Shown one piece after another: positions 59,001-64,000 of a stretch of DNA of 64,000 nucleotides. A model generated the notes under the pieces. That model saw only the letters and a list, made by a program, of their open reading frames with translations. It made no database searches and was not told where the DNA came from. The DNA is from Phoronis australis (Eukaryota; Phoronida; Phoronidae). Location: assembly GCA_002633005.1 (NCBI GenBank), contig NMRA01000130.1, positions 551,848-615,847 on the forward strand, given 5' to 3'. Numbering within the stretch: position 1 is the stretch's first letter; every line of letters begins with the position of its first letter. The position numbers and the translations under genes were made by a program.

Positions 59001-60750
59001 TTTACAAAATAACGGAATGGCACCTTATGAAACTGTTATGGACTTTTGAGATTTCATCTTTAACATTTGCCATATAGTGAAAGAAATTTGGTCTTGCTAG
59101 TGCTTTGCTATAAATTACTTTTTAACTATGCTGTATTTTAAGACATGTTCACATGGCCCACCTGACAACAGATTGCTATCAAATCAAAACTCACTTTCTC
59201 CAGGCTTTCTTCTCTCAGGACACATCTCCATTTAGTGAGTTCAAATACATAAACATATATTTTTATAAATATGGCAAAATGATCAGACAAGTGGATTACG
59301 GTTCGACATAACATGATAGACTAGGACAAGCATGACTGTGAAAAGACCAGTAGCCACGACCACATACTGGGTTCACGTGAGTGGCAAAAACGCTAGCAAA
59401 TTTTCACAGGTTAAAATGTTACCTTTAAGCCAGACTGACATGCTTACCTGGTATGCATAATATAACAAATTCCAAGTGCCTACCATGAGTGTACCAGATA
59501 CCCCTGCGTCTTCTAGGAAGACCTGAAGATGGCCAGAAATAAATGACCTGACCAAAATGCCATGTCAACGTGAATAGGCTAGAGGTTGTTTTAAATACAC
59601 TAAGGTATTTTAAACACGGTGTTACTACACCACCTCAATAGAGTTTTAGGAACTTAACTCCTCTTAATTAAAATAGGTCGATTAAATTGCGGAATTACGC
59701 AACTACCCTGCAATGGGAAAGTGGTGGGAATACTTGCTAGAGGTCCCGGCATGCAACACAAGGTATTCAATCGAGATAGTGAATCTACTACGCCATCTAG
59801 TGCTTAATCTCTGGAACTAATGTAATCTCTGATGTCGCTACCAGAGGAGCTAATGGGAGAGTAAGGGGAGTTATGAGGGAGTTGCGACAGACCAACGGGA
59901 AGACAACGTAACTTTCAATAACATAGACACATGAACACCCCTGCATATCTTCAATTTAGATTTCCAATCATTATTCAAGATTTCCATAGAAGTCATTAGG
60001 AAGTTTATCAACACTAACGAACCAGAAGGAACGCGGCTACAGGGGTCAACTTGGCATTCTGTAGCTTACCAATGCAACATCAGATTTTGTTTGGCAAGCT
60101 GGTAAAAATCAAAAGTTGATACGCCTACATCCGAGCATGTGCTAAAAAAAGCTACGACAAGTAAACAGACGTTTTTTTCCGGAAACGCCCGTTTGTGATT
60201 GATGCACAGACAACATGTCTCGAGCTGGATAATGGACCTGGTGGGAAATTGGTGATTACAGAGCAAACAATTTTATTCCATATTTTCCATTAGACTACAA
60301 AAAAATAAAAAGAACATTGTCCAGGTGATTTTGGGTATTCCGCCAGACATCTGCATAGTGTTGAGGCATGCATTCACCAAACTCTACACATTAGGAGTGG
60401 ATTTATAATGCACAACAATTTCCGATTAAACTGGTTTTTAAAAGATTTTTATAAAACATGCCTGAAAATAAGAACACCACACTAATAACCAAGTAACATA
60501 AAACTGTCGCTTATCCTAGAGGGGAAATGCAACACGCTGAAAGCAATCAGTTGATTTAAAAGCTAGAAACTGACATGTGCCATTTCAAATTGTCCATGCA
60601 AACAATTACGCACAGTGAAAGTAGTCAGGTGATCAGTAATTGCATTAAAGCACACCCAAGTTGTGCTTCATCAGCCGGCAAGGGTACAATAAGCTATCAT
60701 TCAATAAAAATCTCTTGACACTGAAACAATCTATTATGAACCCAGTCCAT

Positions 60751-60875
60751 GGTTTTAGCATGCGTTGTTATGAATGCCTAAATGCCGTATTCCAAAAATA
60801 AGAACAAAGGGTTTCGCTTAAAAACAAGAACGAAATCCGTGATCCAAAGAGGGTATTCATAACAATGCTAGAACC
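60751..60875. mobile_element. Small TIR element, ~125 bp
   Basis: GGTTTTAGCATGCGTTGTTA TGAATGCC at the left is inverted to GGGTATTCATAACAATGCTAG AACC at the right. About 70 bp lie between. Noncoding. Confidence 0.75.
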
Positions 60876-61260
60876 GTCTGAAGAAAAGAAAAAAGAGAAA
60901 TTACGGTAACCTTTTTGACACAACGGTAATTTACAAGCTAGTTTGCAAAACCTTAACCTAAATTTTCAAGAGGGAGAACTCAAAATTCCAGCTGGGTACA
61001 ATTTATCACTATAAACTCCACTGAATGATGTACTTATATACATAACTGTTATGGCCCAGGAGTATTACACAAATAATTATGCAACAACTGAATAATGGCT
61101 CAACCATTGATCTCAGGGTTTTGTATGGGTTGATCCTGGAGTATTGGAAGGTCAGCAGGAATATTGGATAATCTAGTTATCCAACTATGATCCCTAGAAG
61201 CAACCATTGCATAATTGACCTTTATGTAAAATAGTATGATACAACCACCACTACCACGCA

Positions 61261-61308
61261 CTGACCCAGTTTGAAGAATTGGGCATTGACCCAGTTTGAA
61301 GAATTCCG
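61261..61308. repeat. Short direct repeat
   Basis: TGACCCAGTTTGAAGAATT occurs twice, 27 bp apart. Confidence 0.85.
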
Positions 61309-61784
61309 ACTAATGATTGATCAGGAGCAAAGAGTGATCGTCCTAGACATCAGTGAGGTGAAGCCCAGACACAGTTCTCTACAATTCGATTTTGGCCAAC
61401 AAGCAAAATAGTTTCATCAAACTGAGTCCAGAAATTGTCTGAGGTGTTTTTTCTTTTGACACAAAAACCCAGGGTGCAAATGTGAGATCTAGCAGATTTC
61501 TGACACATCTGAGACATAGCACAGTACATACATAGGACTTGATTAACTTTCAAAGGTTCGAGAAGTGGTTGGTTACCTAGTCAGCCCTGGCCTATGCATA
61601 ATCACAGTGAATGATGACGGGTTGTTCTACCAGGAGACATCTCTCTCTAAAACAGGAAATTGCCGCAACAATGCATATGCTGGTTCATGATGTAGGCCAT
61701 TAGCTGTGCACTCTGGCAAACAAACTTTAAGCTTTAATGTTCTGATAAACCTTAAGTTCATTCCACACAGCCTACCCTAGAAAA

Positions 61785-62445
61785 CTTGAGTGCTGTCCAC
61801 ACACAGACTTATCCCAAAACACCTGGAACGAGTTGTCGCTAGGTTTAAGGGCTGTGCGGACGGATAGACGGATGGACGGACGGACACTATTTAAACTAAC
61901 GTAACTTATCCCACATGTGACAACTTACTATATCTTATCGAGGTAGGGTAACTTGTTCTAAGGTAACTTACGCCACTTCTAATCATTGTGTGGTCACAAA
62001 ACTGGGGTAAGAGACAAGTATATAATCATCATCTGCGCTAATATACAGACGGATTTTCTTTTGCGCGCCGTACTCTCGTTAGCCGTTCACCGTCACGCAG
62101 AGAGCGACAACTTCCACCTTACCTTAGTTATCAGATACGAGGCAACTTACCCCAATTTTAAGTGAAACGTCCACACATATTTATATCCCATAACTAGGAT
62201 GAGGAGGAAGTTGCCGCTCTGTGCATGACAATGACCGACATACGCGAATGAAGAGGCAGCTGATAATTACTTCCACCTTACCCCAGTTTTGAAGCCACAC
62301 AATGCTTAGGAGTGGCGCAGGTTACCCTTGAACAAGTTAGCCCACCTCGATAAGGTGGGGTAAGTTGCACTAGTTCAAATACTGTCCGCATAGCCTCTAA
62401 ACCTAACTTGTTCTAAGGTAAGTCTGTCGGTGGACAGCACTCAAG
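61785..62445. mobile_element. Long foldback element, ~300-bp arms
   Basis: CTTGAGTGCTGTCCACACAC at 61785 is inverted at 62445. The arms match inward through CAGACTTA, AACGAGTTGTCGCTAGGTTT, TAACTTGTTC, ACTGGGGTAAG and GAGCGACAACTTCC. The left arm holds a (GGAC)n microsatellite (about 61858-61890). About 660 bp, noncoding. Shorter relative at 41569. Confidence 0.88.
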
Positions 62446-63469
62446 ATGTGTCACAATCGCGAAATCTGACTATCCAATTTGGCATTCATTCAAAACTGTA
62501 GACGGCTGCAAGATCAGTATTACGAACTGCCTCCTATGCCAGCGAACTGCATGAAATTATACAATTTAGGTAGCACTGAAATAATACCTGCACGAGGTGG
62601 TGATGGAGCCAAAGAGAACAACACAATCCAACTTCACAACCACTCCACATCAGATGGAAAATAGACAAGTAAACCTCTACTTCTAATTCTGAACCAAAAA
62701 GAAACCGATTTAGAATATGGATGTAGGTAGAGAGCAATGACGGGCCCAAATTTGTTACACAAGCTGGATGAACGACAGTCCTACATGAAAAATGATCAAC
62801 TCGCCACTGTTACGCCACAACGCTCCAATGTGCAGGGGAATTGTAGCTTCCTGTTCGTTTTCAGTTTACGAAAATTATTTTGGGGAAAAATTAACAGGAA
62901 GTTACGGGTTAATAAACCAGGCAGCACGATTTCAGTTTCTTGGTCATTCATTTCACAATCGGCCTGCGTTGTTGAAAAAAGTGGCATATAACTGGACTTT
63001 TGTCTAACAAATTTCTCAGCAAAAATAACTTTTTAAAAGAAAACTTCACAGGAAATTATTGACTAACAAATATCACCCAATTTGGACAAAAATCATTGGT
63101 CTTTTTTAACTTGTAACAACTTTATCACAATTAAATGCCAACAATTTATTGAATCATTGTCTGATACTAACCATGGTATAGAACTGCAAAATGATAAAGG
63201 CATTTAGTTGGTACTAGTAACAAGGGTGCCGAGCCCTCTTTAAATTCCACCACTCTCATTTCGGTCTTCATTTAATTTGTTTAGCCAGGAAATGTTTACC
63301 TGCACTCTTTTGGAAATCATTGCTTCGCACAGAAGCTGCTTTTGATGTCTGCAGTAATCAGGCTTGATAGCTTAAAGTGGGGATCATTTTAGAAAAATGC
63401 ATGGTGTGGGATTAATTGACCTGCACAGACTCAAGTCTATGGGACAATCTGGAGGACCTATGGGCCATG

Positions 63470-63597
63470 TTATTTTTTTGCCCTTTTCGCTTCCTATTTT
63501 AATGGGCCCAATGGCCCAATCTTCCGAATCAAGAAAAAAAATTCAGCTTGAATTTAGTTGTGTAGAGACTGTCTTAAACACGAAAAGTTTTACTGTA
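63470..63597 (+). mobile_element. MITE family B, 3' fragment
   Basis: Shares CCAATCTTC.GAATCAAG, AGACTGTCTTAAA and the end AGTTTTACTGTA with the other copies. The 5' half is absent. A MITE A-like left end (ATCACCCAATTTGGACAAAA) lies separately at about 63073. Confidence 0.6.
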
Positions 63598-64000
63598 TGA
63601 TATGCAAAATTTTTTGCCACACTTCATGGAAAGCAAGGTAATATTATTCAAAGGTATAAATGAGAGTGTATTGATGTTGTGGACTCGTGATCAGATTTAT
63701 AACCTCAGCAAGCACCAAATGGAAACTGATTTACACTTTTACTCACACTCTCTGGTTTATAGTCAGTGAGTTCAGAAAAACAAAGCAGACACAGTTCATT
63801 GATTACAACGTTAAAAGGCCAAAGCATAAAAAATGCTCACCAGTGGTTACTGATTTTCAAATGTAACACTTTTCTAAGAGGAAAATAATGTTACAAAATT
63901 TGAAAATGAACGTTTAACAATAACATGATACATGACAAAGGCATGGTAGCCACTATCAAAGGCACCTTTTAATGAGCCAGAAGTGGTCCTGAAAATCCTA

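Larger units (their letters stand above)
48621..64000. other. Right flank: SPOP 5' region or intergenic
   Basis: No protein-coding exon recognised in 15 kb. It may hold the SPOP first noncoding exon and promoter, not located. Contents: foldback piece 49372-49660, dispersed repeats 49878-50075 and 58819-59000, G-run 50736-50754, duplications at 51919-52348 and 54090-54310, MITEs at 52565-52959, 53003-53246, 56051-56300, 57466-57684 and 63470-63597, a small TIR element 60751-60875 and the long foldback 61785-62445. The stretches 50080-51900, 54320-56040, 57690-58390, 59110-60740 and 62450-63060 are AT-rich and unrecognised. Confidence 0.65.

Overview
This is animal nuclear DNA. It is AT-rich, and the only recognisable genes are broken into small exons (about 70-180 bp) with GT-AG introns of 0.4 to 5.7 kb. 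Both genes are deeply conserved in metazoans. The dispersed repeats (tRNA-derived SINEs, inverted-repeat MITEs, foldback elements) suggest a marine invertebrate such as an echinoderm, hemichordate or mollusc. The species cannot be fixed from this window. No prokaryotic, plasmid or phage features were seen.

Two genes lie tail to tail. On the + strand, seven exons between 6385 and 23173 encode a uridine phosphorylase of the UPP1/UPP2 type. They give 292 residues in one continuous frame and lack only the extreme N-terminus, whose exon I could not find. On the - strand, eight exons between 48584 and 32185 encode a complete 386-residue SPOP (MATH-BTB adaptor of cullin-3 ubiquitin ligase). It is 12 residues longer than the human protein, all in the N-terminus. 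A possible 5'UTR splice acceptor lies at 48621-48622. About 9 kb separates the two stop codons. The genes are unrelated in function and nothing suggests a cluster.

The rest of the window is introns and intergenic DNA full of repeats: two MITE families ending in a TTACGGTA-like sequence, several foldback elements with long arms (3352-3803, 7735-8240, 15910-16418, 39645-40047, 43711-44144, 61785-62445), a tRNA-derived SINE in two copies, a second tRNA-like SINE that forms an inverted pair, and tandem arrays (44-bp units at 15283 and 25189, 33-36-bp units at 35983, 65-bp units at 54090). A short - strand exon-like ORF at 1905-2247 resembles the C-terminal part of hAT-derived ZNF862/KIAA1586-like proteins.

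The clearest anomaly is at 32521-33278. Two near-identical copies of about 375 bp abut a single N at 32892, and one copy cuts an SPOP exon. This looks like two overlapping contig ends that were not merged, not like biology. I found no convincing new multi-gene system. The most interesting biological signals are repeats lying right beside UPP splice sites and the variety of foldback elements.
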